Positions 15,419-24,008 of a stretch of DNA of 32,539 nt are shown in pieces. The translations under genes and the position numbers were made by a program. Position 1 is the first letter of the stretch; each line of letters begins with the position of its first letter. Below the pieces are notes generated by a model, which searched no databases, was not told the origin of the DNA, and saw nothing but the letters and a program-made list of their open reading frames with translations. The DNA lies in NCBI GenBank assembly GCA_021848885.1, contig JAJZTN010000010.1, positions 1-32,539 on the forward strand, read 5' to 3'. This DNA is from Actinomycetes bacterium. Its GTDB lineage: Bacteria > Actinomycetota > Actinomycetes > JAJZTN01.

Positions 15419-16351
15419 CTACGAGCGTGTCATGATCGAGCGCAGCGCGAAACCGAGATTGGCGGGGCGCTCGGCCAAGCGGCGGGCCAGGTAGCCGAAC
15501 CACTGGTCGCCGTAGGGCACGTACACCCGCACCGTCTCACCGGCGGCGACCAGCCGGGCCTGCTCGGCTGGGCGCACCCCGTAGAGCATCTGGAACTCGT
15601 AGCTGCCCGGCGCTCGACCGTTGGCCAACGCCAGGGTCCCGGCGATCTCGACCAGCCGGGGGTCGTGCGTGGCGACCATCGGGTAGCCCTCCCCGGACAT
15701 CAGGATCCGCAGGCATCGGACGTAGGACCGGTCCACGTCGGCGCGGCTCGTGAAGGCCACCGAGGCGGGCTCGTCGTAGGCCCCCTTGCACAGCCGGACC
15801 CGGCTGCCCGCCCCGGCCAGGTCGCGGCAGTCGCCCTCGGTGCGGCGCAGGTAGGCCTGCAGCACCGCCGCGACCCACGGGAAGTGCACCCGCAGCTGGT
15901 GCACGGTCCCCAGCGTGGCGTCGGTGGTCGTGTGGTCTTCCATGTCCAGGGTGACCGTCGTTGCGGCCGCCTCGGCCGCTGCGCATATGGCTGCGGCGTT
16001 GTCGGTGGCTAGGGCCGGGCCGTCCCCGGGCAACGCCTGACCGATCGCGGAGAGCTTGACCGAGACCTCCGCGGCCGGGGTGAGCCCGGCATCGGCGAGG
16101 CGGGCCAGCAACGTGAGGTAGGCGTCCCGGTTGGCCTCGGCGGCGGCCCGGTCCCGGGTGTCCTCGCCGAGGTGGTCCAGGGTCACCGTGAGCCCACCGG
16201 CGTGCAGCCGCTCGACGACCGCGACGGCGGCCTCGATGCTCTCTCCGGCCACGAACCGGGAGACGATGCCCGAGGTGACCGGCATGCCGGCCGCCATCCT
16301 GCCCAGCCGCCGGCTGCGAGCCAGAGCAAGCAGCGGGCGTCTGAGCATCAT
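15419..16351 (-). CDS. Proline dehydrogenase (monofunctional PRODH)
   Basis: This FAD enzyme oxidises proline to P5C and passes electrons to the quinone pool at the membrane. The 310-residue barrel shows VSVKLSAIG (K99), TLDMEDHTTTDATL (D136 region), LQAYLRRTEGD (169-170), VRLCKGAYDEP (R186, K189), FQMLYGVR and the substrate-binding YLARRLAERPAN near the C-terminus. The absence of a P5C dehydrogenase domain makes this the monofunctional Gram-positive type. Two adjacent ATG codons (16351 and 16348) follow GGAGGG by nine and twelve bases; the first is given. The P5C dehydrogenase partner is not in the window. Confidence 0.95.
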   Translation of the reverse strand: MMLRRPLLALARSRRLGRMAAGMPVTSGIVSRFVAGESIEAAVAVVERLHAGGLTVTLDHLGEDTRDRAAAEANRDAYLTLLARLADAGLTPAAEVSVKLSAIGQALPGDGPALATDNAAAICAAAEAAATTVTLDMEDHTTTDATLGTVHQLRVHFPWVAAVLQAYLRRTEGDCRDLAGAGSRVRLCKGAYDEPASVAFTSRADVDRSYVRCLRILMSGEGYPMVATHDPRLVEIAGTLALANGRAPGSYEFQMLYGVRPAEQARLVAAGETVRVYVPYGDQWFGYLARRLAERPANLGFALRSIMTRS

Positions 16352-16466
16352 GGGTGCGATCCCTCCATCCGGACAGCCTCGCGGGCCCCACGCCGGTGCC
16401 GACCCGCCCGCCGGTCAGCGTAGGGGCAGCCCCGCCCGCCCCCGCCGCGGCTCGCGGCCGAGCGGC

Positions 16467-17294
16467 TCAGCCCCGCTCGGCGCGGTCCAGGCAGGCCAGG
16501 TTGAGCCGGGCGAAGGCCAGCGACTCGGCCAGCATGCTCTCCCGGGCGTCCCGGTCGGCGGCGCGGCGGGTGGAGACCTCGACCACCACCGTGCCGGTGA
16601 ACCCCCGCTCGGCGAGCCGCTCCAGCACGCCCGCGCACGGCTGCCCGCCGCGACCGGGCACCAGGTGCTCATCACGAGGCGAACCCGACCCGTCCGCCAG
16701 GTGCAGGTGCGCGAGCCGGGCACCGACCCGGTCAAGCTGCTCGAGGGCGTCGGTTCCCGCGGTGGCGCAGTGCGAGAGGTCCAGCGTTATGTGGCGGTAG
16801 GGCTGACCGACCGGGTCCCAGTCCGGGGCATAGGCAGGCACCACCCGCCCACCCACCCGCCACGGGTACATGTTCTCCACCGCGAAGCGCACGTCGTCGT
16901 CGGTGAGCGCGGCCACCCCGTCGGCGAAGTCGCGGGCATAGTCGCGCTGCCAGCGGAACGGCGGGTGCACCACCACGACCTTGGCGCCCAGTGCCAGGGC
17001 CATCTCCCGGGACCGGCGCAGCTTCTCCCACGGGTCGGTGCTCCAGACCCGCTGGGTGACCAGCAGGGTGGGGGCGTGAACGGAGAGCACCGAGACGCCG
17101 TAGTGCTCGGCCAGCCGGCTCACCGCGGACGCGTCCTGGCTGACCGCGTCGGCCATCACCATGAGCTCGACCCCGTCGTAGCCGAGCCGGGCGGCCATCT
17201 CGAACGCCGCGGTCAGCGACTCCGGGTAGCACGATGCGGAGGACAGGGCCACCCGCGCCGCGGGCACCCGGATCCGCCGCCCGGCTGCTGCCAC
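16467..17294 (-). CDS. Sugar phosphate isomerase/epimerase family TIM barrel
   Basis: Reading from GTG 17294 gives 275 residues of an AP-endonuclease-2-type TIM barrel. Features are [87 protein letters not shown] and [10 protein letters not shown]. The His/Glu/Asp/His/Glu positions are those that bind a divalent metal in the family. The substrate is unknown. The place next to ppx and proC matches Rv0498 in Mycobacterium, as I recall. GTG 17294 is chosen because TAGGCT lies seven bases upstream, suggesting a leaderless mRNA. GTG 17267 is an alternative that fits the usual short N-terminus of homologues, and an in-frame extension to 17492 would overlap ppx and is rejected. Confidence 0.87.
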   Translation of the reverse strand: MAAAGRRIRVPAARVALSSASCYPESLTAAFEMAARLGYDGVELMVMADAVSQDASAVSRLAEHYGVSVLSVHAPTLLVTQRVWSTDPWEKLRRSREMALALGAKVVVVHPPFRWQRDYARDFADGVAALTDDDVRFAVENMYPWRVGGRVVPAYAPDWDPVGQPYRHITLDLSHCATAGTDALEQLDRVGARLAHLHLADGSGSPRDEHLVPGRGGQPCAGVLERLAERGFTGTVVVEVSTRRAADRDARESMLAESLAFARLNLACLDRAERG

Positions 17295-17301
17295 ATCGGC
17301 A

Positions 17302-17307
17302 AGCCTA
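17302..17307 (-). promoter_or_regulatory. -10 element for leaderless sugar isomerase gene
   Basis: TAGGCT on the minus strand is seven bases before GTG 17294, within the 28-bp gap after the ppx stop. It suggests an internal promoter even though ppx is close upstream on the same strand. Confidence 0.45.
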
Positions 17308-17322
17308 AGCCGGGCCCGCCGA

Positions 17323-18252
17323 TCACAGTCCCTGAACCCAGTCCAGCCGGCGCAGGATGATGCCCTCACGCAACGCCCAGGGCCCGATCTCGAGGTGGCT
17401 GATCCCGAGGAGCTCCATGGCGGCCTCGGCGACCAGCGCGCCGGCCAGCAGCTGGCCGGCCCGCCCGGGTGAGACCCCGGGAAGCTCGCCACGCTGCGCG
17501 GCCGAGAGCCGGGCCAGCCGCGGCACCCACGCCTTCAGCGCCGCCAGTTCCAAGGCGCGACGCACGTAGGGCCCCTCCGAGGATGGCGCCGCGCCGGCGA
17601 TGCGGGCCAGGGACCGGAAGGTCTTCGACGTACCGACACTGCGATCCATCCCGGCCAGCGCGAAGGGTCGCAGCTGCTTGGCGATCTCCGCGCGGACGAA
17701 CTTGCGCAACGCCTTGACGTCCTTGTCCCCCGGCGGGTCGGTGGGCAGCCAGTCCCGGGTCAGCCGGCCGGCACCCAGCGGAAGCGATATGGCCGCGTCA
17801 GGTTCCTCGTCGATGCCCACGGCCAGCTCCAGCGAGCCTCCGCCGATGTCGAGCACCAGCAACCGCCCGGCCGACCAGCCGAACCAGCGCCGCACGGCCA
17901 GGAAGGTCAGCCGGGCCTCGTCGAACCCGGAGAGCACCTCGAGGTCGACCCCGGTGCCGGCCCGGATGTCGTTGATCACCGCGTCGCCGTTGCTCGCCTC
18001 GCGCAGGGCCGAGGTGGCGAAGGCGATGAGCTCCTCACTGCCCTGGTCCTCGGCGACCTGCAGCGCCTCGGCGACCAGCCGCTGCAGCCGCGCCGCACCC
18101 TGGGCCCCGATGGTGCCGTCCGTCTCGACCAGCTCGGCCAGCCGCAGCTCGGTCTTGTGCGAGTACGCCGGCCAGGGCCGCGCACCCGGATGGGCGTCAA
18201 CGACCAGCAGGTGCACGGTGTTGGAGCCGACGTCGAGCACCCCCAGCCGCAT
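17323..18252 (-). CDS. ppx: Ppx/GppA-family exopolyphosphatase
   Basis: The 309-residue single-domain-pair member of the ASKHA superfamily resembles mycobacterial Ppx1 (Rv0496) more than the long E. coli enzyme. Motifs are [16 protein letters not shown] (phosphate 1 loop, residues 2-17), [38 protein letters not shown] (phosphate 2 loop, near 135-148) and [12 protein letters not shown] at the C-terminus. It hydrolyses short polyphosphate and/or pppGpp, linking it to the stringent response. The ATG at 18252 follows TAGGGT by six bases with no separate Shine-Dalgarno, so it is probably leaderless. It is divergent from the Cys-rich gene, which has a matching leaderless promoter. Confidence 0.93.
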   Translation of the reverse strand: MRLGVLDVGSNTVHLLVVDAHPGARPWPAYSHKTELRLAELVETDGTIGAQGAARLQRLVAEALQVAEDQGSEELIAFATSALREASNGDAVINDIRAGTGVDLEVLSGFDEARLTFLAVRRWFGWSAGRLLVLDIGGGSLELAVGIDEEPDAAISLPLGAGRLTRDWLPTDPPGDKDVKALRKFVRAEIAKQLRPFALAGMDRSVGTSKTFRSLARIAGAAPSSEGPYVRRALELAALKAWVPRLARLSAAQRGELPGVSPGRAGQLLAGALVAEAAMELLGISHLEIGPWALREGIILRRLDWVQGL

Positions 18253-18258
18253 GAGGCC

Positions 18259-18264
18259 ACCCTA
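18259..18264 (-). promoter_or_regulatory. -10 element for leaderless ppx
   Basis: TAGGGT on the minus strand ends six bases before ATG 18252. It is one half of a divergent pair with 18363-18368, sharing a 122-bp region. Confidence 0.55.
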
Positions 18265-18362
18265 GGGCGCGCCGGTCCCGGCCACCCGCGCCGTTCCCGG
18301 CCACGGCAGGCGCCGACCCCGCAGCCCCGGGAACCCGCGCTGTCCCCGGGCGCGCCCGTGCG

Positions 18363-18368
18363 TACCCT
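18363..18368 (+). promoter_or_regulatory. -10 element for leaderless Cys-rich gene
   Basis: TACCCT ends six bases before GTG 18375. A weak -35 candidate, CTGTCC at 18340-18345, is 17 bases upstream. Confidence 0.55.
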
Positions 18369-18374
18369 GGCGCG

Positions 18375-19151
18375 GTGCCCGAGGTTGGTCTGGACTTCCC
18401 GCGTGCGTGGGTGGAGTTCCCGGACCCCGCCGACCCTGACGGGGTCGTCTTCCGCGCCGACCTGACCTGGCTGACCTCGCGCTGGCAGTGCATCTTCGGG
18501 CGGGGCTGCTCGGGGATCTACGCCGAGCGCCCGGACGACGGCTGCTGCACGCTCGGGGCGCACTTCTCCGACCGCCAGGACGAACGCCGGGTGCGGGCTG
18601 CGGCCCGGGAGCTGGACGAGAGCACGTGGCAGCACGCCGCGGCGGCCGGGCCCAAGCGCACCAGGACGGTGCAGACCGATGAGGACGGGGCCCGCAAGAC
18701 CCGCGTCGTTGACGGGGCGTGCATATTCCTCAACCGCTCAGGCTTCCCCGGCGGCCCCGGTTGCGCGCTGCACGCCCTGGCGCTTCGCACCGGGCGCGAC
18801 ATCGTCGAGACCAAGCCCGACGTGTGCTGGCAGCTGCCGATCCGGCGCAGCTACCGCACCGCGGAACGGCCCGACGGGAGCAGCTACCTCGAGGTCAGCA
18901 TCGGTGAGTACGACCGGCGCGGTTGGGGGCCGGGCGGGCACGACCTGGACTGGTACTGCTCAGGTGACCCGGGGGCGCACGGGGCGGCCCGGCCGGTCTA
19001 CATCTCCGCCCGCCCGGAGCTGCAGGCCCTCATGGGGCAGCCGGCGTACGCCGTCCTCGCCGATCTGGCCGCAGCCCACCTGCGCGGCCCGAGGCTGGCC
19101 GAGCACCCCGCGACCCGGGCCGCCCGGCGGGCCGCGCGGCGGCGGGGCTGA
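18375..19151 (+). CDS. Conserved actinobacterial Cys-rich protein of unknown function
   Basis: The 258-residue soluble protein has no signal peptide or membrane span. Eight cysteines are clustered with conserved-looking aromatic neighbours: [18 protein letters not shown] (C39, C45), [11 protein letters not shown] (C57, C58, H63), [10 protein letters not shown] (C116), [11 protein letters not shown] (C130, H133), [12 protein letters not shown] (C151) and WYCSGDP (C195). The pattern suggests a bound metal or Fe-S cluster, loosely like YkgJ/DUF3109 proteins. I recall similar hypothetical proteins across Actinomycetes but no assigned function. The GTG at 18375 is supported by a leaderless -10 six bases upstream. 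The methyltransferase gene follows after 13 bp, so the two are probably cotranscribed. Confidence 0.8.
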   Translation: MPEVGLDFPRAWVEFPDPADPDGVVFRADLTWLTSRWQCIFGRGCSGIYAERPDDGCCTLGAHFSDRQDERRVRAAARELDESTWQHAAAAGPKRTRTVQTDEDGARKTRVVDGACIFLNRSGFPGGPGCALHALALRTGRDIVETKPDVCWQLPIRRSYRTAERPDGSSYLEVSIGEYDRRGWGPGGHDLDWYCSGDPGAHGAARPVYISARPELQALMGQPAYAVLADLAAAHLRGPRLAEHPATRAARRAARRRG

Positions 19152-19164
19152 GCCGGGCGGGGCG

Positions 19165-19866
19165 ATGGCGTTCGCCGGGGTCGTGCGCAGCCCCAACATC
19201 TGGGACCACCCGCGGGTCTACGAGCTGGAGAACCTGGCCGCCGACCCGGACCGGCTGATCGAGGCGGCCATGCTGCGGCTGCGCGACCCGCGCGGCGGGC
19301 ACGTGCTGGATATCGGGGCCGGCACCGGCTTCCACCTGCCCAGGTTGGCCGAGCTGGCCGGGCCGACCGGAAGGGTCACCGGGATCGAGCCGCACCGGCC
19401 GCTGGCGGCCGACGCCCGGCGTCGCTGCGCGGGACTGGCGGGGGTGCGGGTGCTGGAGGGCACCGCGCAGGCGCTGCCGCTGCCCGATGCCAGCGTGGAC
19501 GTGGTGCACGCCCGGTGGGCCTACTTCTTCGGGCCGGGCTGCGAACCCGGGCTGCGCGAGATGGCCCGGGTGCTGCGTCGGGGTGGGGCGGCGTTCGTCA
19601 TCGACAACGACACCACCCGGTCGACCTTCGGGCGCTGGTTCGCCCGGCACCTGCCCGAGCACGACCCAGTCGAGGTGGCGCGGTTCTGGGCCCGCAACGG
19701 GTTCACCCGCGAGCCGCTGACCATCCGCTGGGTCTTCCAGCGGCGCGCCGACCTTGAGGCGGTGCTGCGCATCGAGCTGCGCCCCGAGGTCGCCGAAGCG
19801 GCGCTGGCCGAGCACCGGAGTCTCGAGGTGGACTACGCGGTCAACCTGTTCTGGCGCAGGGTCTAG
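19165..19866 (+). CDS. Class I SAM-dependent methyltransferase
   Basis: The 233-residue protein starts at ATG 19165, 13 bp after the Cys-rich gene. Motif I is VLDIGAGTGFHLPRL (48-61), the acidic residue binding the ribose is in VTGIEPHRPL, motif IV is VDVVHARWAYFF and post-motif MARVLRRGGAAFVID follows. This is the Methyltransf_11/UbiE-like architecture. The C-terminal third (FQRRADLEAVLRIEL and beyond) is typical of small actinobacterial methyltransferases with unknown substrates. A weak purine-rich Shine-Dalgarno is present. It converges on the doxDA gene across 74 bp with no clear terminator hairpin. Confidence 0.85.
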   Translation: MAFAGVVRSPNIWDHPRVYELENLAADPDRLIEAAMLRLRDPRGGHVLDIGAGTGFHLPRLAELAGPTGRVTGIEPHRPLAADARRRCAGLAGVRVLEGTAQALPLPDASVDVVHARWAYFFGPGCEPGLREMARVLRRGGAAFVIDNDTTRSTFGRWFARHLPEHDPVEVARFWARNGFTREPLTIRWVFQRRADLEAVLRIELRPEVAEAALAEHRSLEVDYAVNLFWRRV

Positions 19867-19940
19867 CGCGAAAGAGACGAGCCAGGTGGGGAAACCGATG
19901 AGCAACCCTGGGAGAGTCCAGTGAGCGCGATCAGCTGGCG

Positions 19941-21029
19941 TCAGGACACCGTGGCGGTCGTGGTCCAGGCCGCCCCACTGACGTCGGTGAGCACGATGCG
20001 GTAGGTCCCTTCCGCCAACCGTGCTGGGCTGGCCGGGCTCAGCATGACATCAGCCTTCGCGGCCAACGGCACGACCAGCGCGCGGGCGCCGGGCTTGATC
20101 TTGTTGACGTAGTGGTTGGTGATCGCCGTGGCGGGCAGCGCGGCGAGCTGTGTGGCGTCGAAGGACTCGACGGTGGCCCCGCGGGAGTCGAGGACCTGCG
20201 CCTCGACGACGAAGGCACCGTAGGTGTCCGGACCCCCGTCCCGGTAGATCTCCAGTGACACGGTGCCGTCGGGGCGCAGGGCCGCGTGGCTGAGCGCCAG
20301 GTGCGGTGCCTTCGAGTCGTTGTGGAGCCGGCCCCACACACCCCCGGCGAAGACCTGGTTCGTCGCAAGCGTGACCAGCAGGCTTGCCGCGGCCAGGACG
20401 CCGGCCACCAGCATGACCGGCCGTGCGCTGCCCTCGCCTCCCAACCGCCCGCTGGAGACGAGCCGCAGCAGTGGCCCAGGGGTCGCACCCCCCGAGCGGG
20501 GAGACCAGAGTCGGTCCAGGGCCCATGGTCCGCCGCCCGCCAGCATCACGGTCAGGGACCCGGCGATCCCGGCGGCACCGATCTGCCACTCGTCGAGGCA
20601 GGTCGTGCCGATCCATCCTGCGCCGAGCAGGATGCCCAGCGAGAGCACGGCGGTCCCAAGCGCGGCAAGGCGTGTCATCAGGCCCAGCAGCAAGGCGAGG
20701 CCGACCAGGGCCTCGACCGCGGTGAAGCCCACAAGGAAGACCTGCAGCAGCGCGGGGTGGCTGACCAGCCACTCGAGGAGGTTTCCAATCCCCAGCGAGT
20801 GCGGCAGGAAGTCATTGATCTTCTTGCCGTTCCACGCCGGGCTGGTCGGGTCGAGCTTGGCCGGGGCGAGCACGACCCGGCGCCAGAAGGCGGAGAAGAA
20901 CAGCCACCCGGTCACCCATCGCAGCGGCGTCGCGATCACTCCGGCGAGCGTCCATGCCTCTGCGCTCCAGCCGGACTCTGGCGCCGCCCGGCCCGCGAGC
21001 CTGGCCCGGGCGTTCTCCAGCACTGTCAC
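19941..21029 (-). CDS. DoxD-DoxA fusion, thiosulfate:quinone oxidoreductase-like membrane protein
   Basis: The 362-residue protein starts at GTG 21029, five bases after GGAGGG. Residues 30-175 match the DoxD (TQO large-subunit) pattern with four membrane helices (about 32-48, 92-115, 122-142, 150-165). It has DPTSPAWNGKKINDFLPHS, VEALVGLALLLGLMTRLA and the diagnostic GAGWIGTTCLDEWQI. A fifth helix spans about 203-222. Residues 230-362 form a DoxA-like extracytoplasmic beta domain (HLALSHAALRPDGT; ITNHYVNKIKPGARALVVPL). In Acidianus these two are separate subunits that oxidise thiosulfate to tetrathionate and reduce quinone. Activity here is inferred only from this fold. The in-frame stretch from 21030 to 21239 lacks coding character and is excluded. 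Confidence 0.85.
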   Translation of the reverse strand: MTVLENARARLAGRAAPESGWSAEAWTLAGVIATPLRWVTGWLFFSAFWRRVVLAPAKLDPTSPAWNGKKINDFLPHSLGIGNLLEWLVSHPALLQVFLVGFTAVEALVGLALLLGLMTRLAALGTAVLSLGILLGAGWIGTTCLDEWQIGAAGIAGSLTVMLAGGGPWALDRLWSPRSGGATPGPLLRLVSSGRLGGEGSARPVMLVAGVLAAASLLVTLATNQVFAGGVWGRLHNDSKAPHLALSHAALRPDGTVSLEIYRDGGPDTYGAFVVEAQVLDSRGATVESFDATQLAALPATAITNHYVNKIKPGARALVVPLAAKADVMLSPASPARLAEGTYRIVLTDVSGAAWTTTATVS

Positions 21030-21209
21030 TTTCGCCCTCCGTTGATCCGATTCGACCCAGAAGGACGCTACGGGAGGGATTGCGGCGGACCGGTCGGGCC
21101 AACGTCCCCTTCGCTGGGGCCGAACGTCCCAAGCGACACACTGGTGGTTCTCGCGTCGGACTCGAGTGCCCTTCTCGCGCCGAGCACCATGCCCGTCGGA
21201 TTCGACACC

Positions 21210-21240
21210 CGTGGCGGGCGAGGGCAACCTGCCCGCCACG
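21210..21240. other. 10-bp stem-loop in the radA upstream region
   Basis: CGTGGCGGGC (21210-21219) pairs perfectly with GCCCGCCACG (21231-21240) around an 11-base loop. Since the flanking genes diverge, a terminator is not expected here; it could be an operator, or an RNA element if transcription starts further out. Confidence 0.5.
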
Positions 21241-21241
21241 C

Positions 21242-21312
21242 GTCGTACGCGGTCCGTCGTACGCGGTCCGTCGTAGACGGTCCGGTCCTGCGCGGTTCCG
21301 TCGTGCGCGGCC
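21242..21312. repeat. 14-bp tandem repeats upstream of radA
   Basis: GTCGTACGCGGTCC occurs twice exactly (21242-21255, 21256-21269), then GTCGTAGACGGTCC (21270-21283). Two decayed copies follow to about 21312, and CATACGTCGCC lies just after. Each core contains the palindrome GTAC in the first two units. The array starts directly after the stem-loop at 21210-21240. Confidence 0.75.
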
Positions 21313-21433
21313 TTGTCATACGTCGCCTTCGAGCCGCGCCACCCTCGAGTCGCACCGCTCGCCTGCCACCCCGTCCGGGCTCCCCCGCCGGCCCGACGGT
21401 GGTTCGCCGCCCGGATGTGTCGGTGCGCTGGCC

Positions 21434-21439
21434 TACCCT
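21434..21439 (+). promoter_or_regulatory. -10 element for leaderless radA
   Basis: TACCCT ends six bases before ATG 21446, with GCCGGC between and no Shine-Dalgarno. Confidence 0.55.
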
Positions 21440-21445
21440 GCCGGC

Positions 21446-22846
21446 ATGCCCCGAGCCTCCACCGCCCCGCGACCGTCGTTTCGCTGCTCGGAGTGCGGCT
21501 GGTCGGGGTCGAAGTGGGTGGGCCGCTGCCAGCAGTGCCAGGCCTGGGGCAGCATCACCGAGGTCGGCGCCGCCCCGGCCGGGCGGACCACCGCGGGTCC
21601 GGTCAGCACACCGGCCCGGCGGATCCACGATGTCGAGCAGCTTGGCGCGCGGGTCCGCCCGACCAGGGTCGGTGAGCTGGACCGGGTGCTCGGCGGCGGG
21701 CTCGTGCCCGGAGCCGTGGTGCTGCTGGCCGGTGAGCCGGGGGTCGGCAAGTCCACCCTGCTGCTCGACGTGGCGGCGCGGGCCGCGGCCGCGGGGCCGG
21801 TGCTCTATCTCACCGGCGAGGAGTCCGCGGCACAGGTGCGGATGCGGGCCGAGCGCATCGGGGCGTTGCACGAGCAGCTCTTCCTGGCCGCCGAGACCGA
21901 CCTGGCGGCCGTGCTCGGCCACGTCGAGGCGCTGACCCCGCGGCTGCTGGTCCTCGACTCGGTGCAGACGATCGCCTCGGCCCAGGTGGAGGGAAGCGCC
22001 GGCGGGGTGGCCCAGGTGCGCGAGGTGGCCACCACGCTGATCCGGGTGGCCAAGCAGACCGGGATGCCCACCGTGCTGGTCGGTCACGTGACCAAGGACG
22101 GTTCGGTCGCCGGGCCGCGCGTGCTCGAGCACCTCGTCGACGTGGTGGTCAGCTTCGAGGGAGAGCGGCACTCCCGGCTGCGGCTGGTGCGCGCCACGAA
22201 GAACCGCTTCGGCGCCACCGACGAGGTGGGCTGCTTCGACCTGTCCGAGACCGGCCTGGTCGGGCTGGCCGACCCGAGCGAGCTCTTCCGCACCCGGCGG
22301 GCCGCCCCGGTGTCCGGCAGCTGCGTCACCGTCACGCTGGAGGGCCGTCGCCCGCTGGTCACCGAGGTGCAGGCGCTTGTCGCCCCCAGCGGCGCGGCCA
22401 CCCCGCGCCGGGCGGTCAGCGGGCTGGACCCGGCGCGGGCGGCCATGGTGCTGGCCGTGCTGTCACGCCGGGCCGGGGTGGGGCTGAGTGACCAGGAGGT
22501 CTACCTGGCCACCGTCGGGGGAGCGCGCCTGACCGAGCCGGCCACCGACCTGGCGCTGGCTGTCGCGGTGGCCAGCGCGCGCGGCGACTGGCCGATCGGC
22601 CCCGGCCTGGCGGCCTTCGGGGAGGTCGGGTTGGCTGGCGAGGTTCGCCGGGTGCCCGGGGTGGCCCGCCGGCTTGCCGAGGCGGCCCGGCTGGGTTTCG
22701 ACCTCGCCCTGGTGCCGGTCGACTCCGGGGTCGCGCCGGGGGTCGTCGAAGGGCTGCGGGTTGTCGAGGTGGCCGACGTCATCGAGGCGGTCCGCCTGGC
22801 GCGGCGCACGGCCGGTCCGGTGGGTCTTGCCAGCGGGTCGGGCTGA
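21446..22846 (+). CDS. radA: DNA repair protein RadA (Sms)
   Basis: The 466-residue branch-migration ATPase/helicase of homologous recombination has all family parts in order. These are a zinc finger (C14, C17, C28, C31 in RCSECGWS and GRCQQCQAW), Walker [10 protein letters not shown] (96-104), Walker B region [10 protein letters not shown], the RadA-specific KNRFG (252-256) and a C-terminal Lon-like domain with [22 protein letters not shown] and [15 protein letters not shown]. The ATG at 21446 sits at the family's N-terminus and six bases after a TACCCT -10. disA follows after 76 bp, an order known from many Gram-positive bacteria, where RadA is reported to restrain DisA. Confidence 0.97.
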   Translation: MPRASTAPRPSFRCSECGWSGSKWVGRCQQCQAWGSITEVGAAPAGRTTAGPVSTPARRIHDVEQLGARVRPTRVGELDRVLGGGLVPGAVVLLAGEPGVGKSTLLLDVAARAAAAGPVLYLTGEESAAQVRMRAERIGALHEQLFLAAETDLAAVLGHVEALTPRLLVLDSVQTIASAQVEGSAGGVAQVREVATTLIRVAKQTGMPTVLVGHVTKDGSVAGPRVLEHLVDVVVSFEGERHSRLRLVRATKNRFGATDEVGCFDLSETGLVGLADPSELFRTRRAAPVSGSCVTVTLEGRRPLVTEVQALVAPSGAATPRRAVSGLDPARAAMVLAVLSRRAGVGLSDQEVYLATVGGARLTEPATDLALAVAVASARGDWPIGPGLAAFGEVGLAGEVRRVPGVARRLAEAARLGFDLALVPVDSGVAPGVVEGLRVVEVADVIEAVRLARRTAGPVGLASGSG

Positions 22847-22862
22847 GCGGCGCGCGCCTCGA

Positions 22863-22868
22863 TACACT
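22863..22868 (+). promoter_or_regulatory. Possible -10 for the disA-mutY-methyltransferase operon
   Basis: TACACT lies in the radA-disA gap, 54 bp before the disA GTG. A -35 is not evident. If real, disA can be expressed apart from radA, with a short leader containing GGGGGA before the start. Confidence 0.35.
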
Positions 22869-22922
22869 CCCGCCGCACGCCGCACCAGCGCCGAAGCGAT
22901 CCGCCTCCCGATCGGGGGACAC

Positions 22923-24008
22923 GTGGCCGTCAGCGACCGAAACGTCGAGGACCTGCTGCGATCGACCCTTGCCGCGGCCGCACCCGGCACCGCGCTGCGC
23001 GACGGGCTGGAGCGCATCCTGCGGGGTAACACCGGTGCGCTCATCGTGCTCGGCTGGGACCGCACCGTGGAGTCGCTGTGCACCGGCGGCTTCGTGCTGG
23101 ACGTGGAGTTCGCCGCGACCCGGTTGCGTGAGCTGTGCAAGATGGATGGCGCGGTTGTGGTTGACGCGGACTGCTCCCGGCTGCTGCGCGCCGGGGTGCA
23201 GCTGGTGCCCGACCCCAGCATCCCGACCGACGAGACGGGCACCCGGCACCGCACCGCCGCGCGGGTGGCCCGCCAGACCGGTCACCCGGTGATCTCGGTG
23301 AGCCAGTCGATGCGCATCATCGCGATCTACGTGGGAGACCGCCGCTACGTGCTCGAGGACAGCAACCAGATCCTGTCCCGGGCCAACCAGGCCCTGGCCA
23401 CCCTGGAGCGCTACAAGCTGCGCCTGGACGAGGTGTCCGGCACGCTGTCCGCGCTGGAGATCGAGGACCTCGTCACCGTCCGGGACGTCGCCTCGGTGGC
23501 CCAGCGGCTGGAGATGGTGCGCCGCATCGCCAAGGAGATCGAGGGTTATGTCGTCGAGCTGGGCACCGACGGGCGACTTCTGGCCCTTCAGCTCGACGAG
23601 CTGATCGCCGGGGTCGACTCCGACCGGCAGCTGGTTGTGCGCGACTACATGTCGACCGGTTCGGGGCGCCGGCAGCGCACCGTCACCGATGCGCTTGCCG
23701 AGCTGGACGCGTTGAGCTCCTCCGAGCTGGTGGACCTGAGCTCGGTGGCGCGGGCCATCGGGCTGGGCAACGAGACGTTGGACTCGGCGGTCAACCCGCG
23801 CGGCTACCGGCTGCTGGCCCGCGTCCCGCGTTTGCCCAACGCCGTGGTGGAGCGGCTCATCGAGCACTTCGGCGGTCTGCAGAAGCTGCTCGCCGCCGGG
23901 ATCGACGACCTGCAGGCGGTCGAGGGTGTCGGGGAGTCCCGGGCCCGCACGGTGCGCGAGGGGCTGTCCCGGCTGGCTGAGTCAAGCATCCTCGAACGCT
24001 ACGTGTGA
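22923..24008 (+). CDS. disA: DNA integrity scanning diadenylate cyclase DisA
   Basis: The enzyme makes cyclic di-AMP from two ATP and binds branched DNA. The 361-residue protein begins at GTG 22923, after GGGGGA. The N-terminal DAC domain carries KMDGAVVVD (DGA 75-77) and the GTRHRTAAR motif (106-114). A linker of long helices spans about 150-290, and tandem helix-hairpin-helix elements lie at the C-terminus ([36 protein letters not shown]). The active site appears intact. The stop overlaps the mutY start by four bases (GTGA), coupling c-di-AMP synthesis to oxidative DNA repair. Confidence 0.97.
   Translation: MAVSDRNVEDLLRSTLAAAAPGTALRDGLERILRGNTGALIVLGWDRTVESLCTGGFVLDVEFAATRLRELCKMDGAVVVDADCSRLLRAGVQLVPDPSIPTDETGTRHRTAARVARQTGHPVISVSQSMRIIAIYVGDRRYVLEDSNQILSRANQALATLERYKLRLDEVSGTLSALEIEDLVTVRDVASVAQRLEMVRRIAKEIEGYVVELGTDGRLLALQLDELIAGVDSDRQLVVRDYMSTGSGRRQRTVTDALAELDALSSSELVDLSSVARAIGLGNETLDSAVNPRGYRLLARVPRLPNAVVERLIEHFGGLQKLLAAGIDDLQAVEGVGESRARTVREGLSRLAESSILERYV

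Larger units (their letters stand above)
21030..21445. other. 416-bp divergent intergenic region with repeats
   Basis: This gap lies between doxDA (minus) and radA (plus). I see no convincing gene in either strand; open frames crossing it lack start signals and codon bias. It holds a TAGCGT (minus strand, 21065-21070) that could be the doxDA -10 with a short leader. It also holds a strong hairpin at 21210-21240, a 14-bp tandem array from 21242 and the radA -10 at 21434-21439. It is the longest non-coding stretch in the window. Confidence 0.6.

Noticed and set aside
17295-17492. N-terminal extension of the sugar isomerase into ppx
   Set aside because: It would overlap 170 bases of ppx, and its sequence is not barrel-like; start codons with promoter support exist downstream.
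21030-21239. N-terminal extension of the DoxD-DoxA protein
   Set aside because: In frame but Arg/Gln/Ser-rich without codon bias, while a strong Shine-Dalgarno and GTG sit at the family's natural start.
20286-21935. 549-residue open frame crossing the doxDA-radA gap
   Set aside because: Runs antisense to doxDA and out of frame through radA; no start signal or domain motif.
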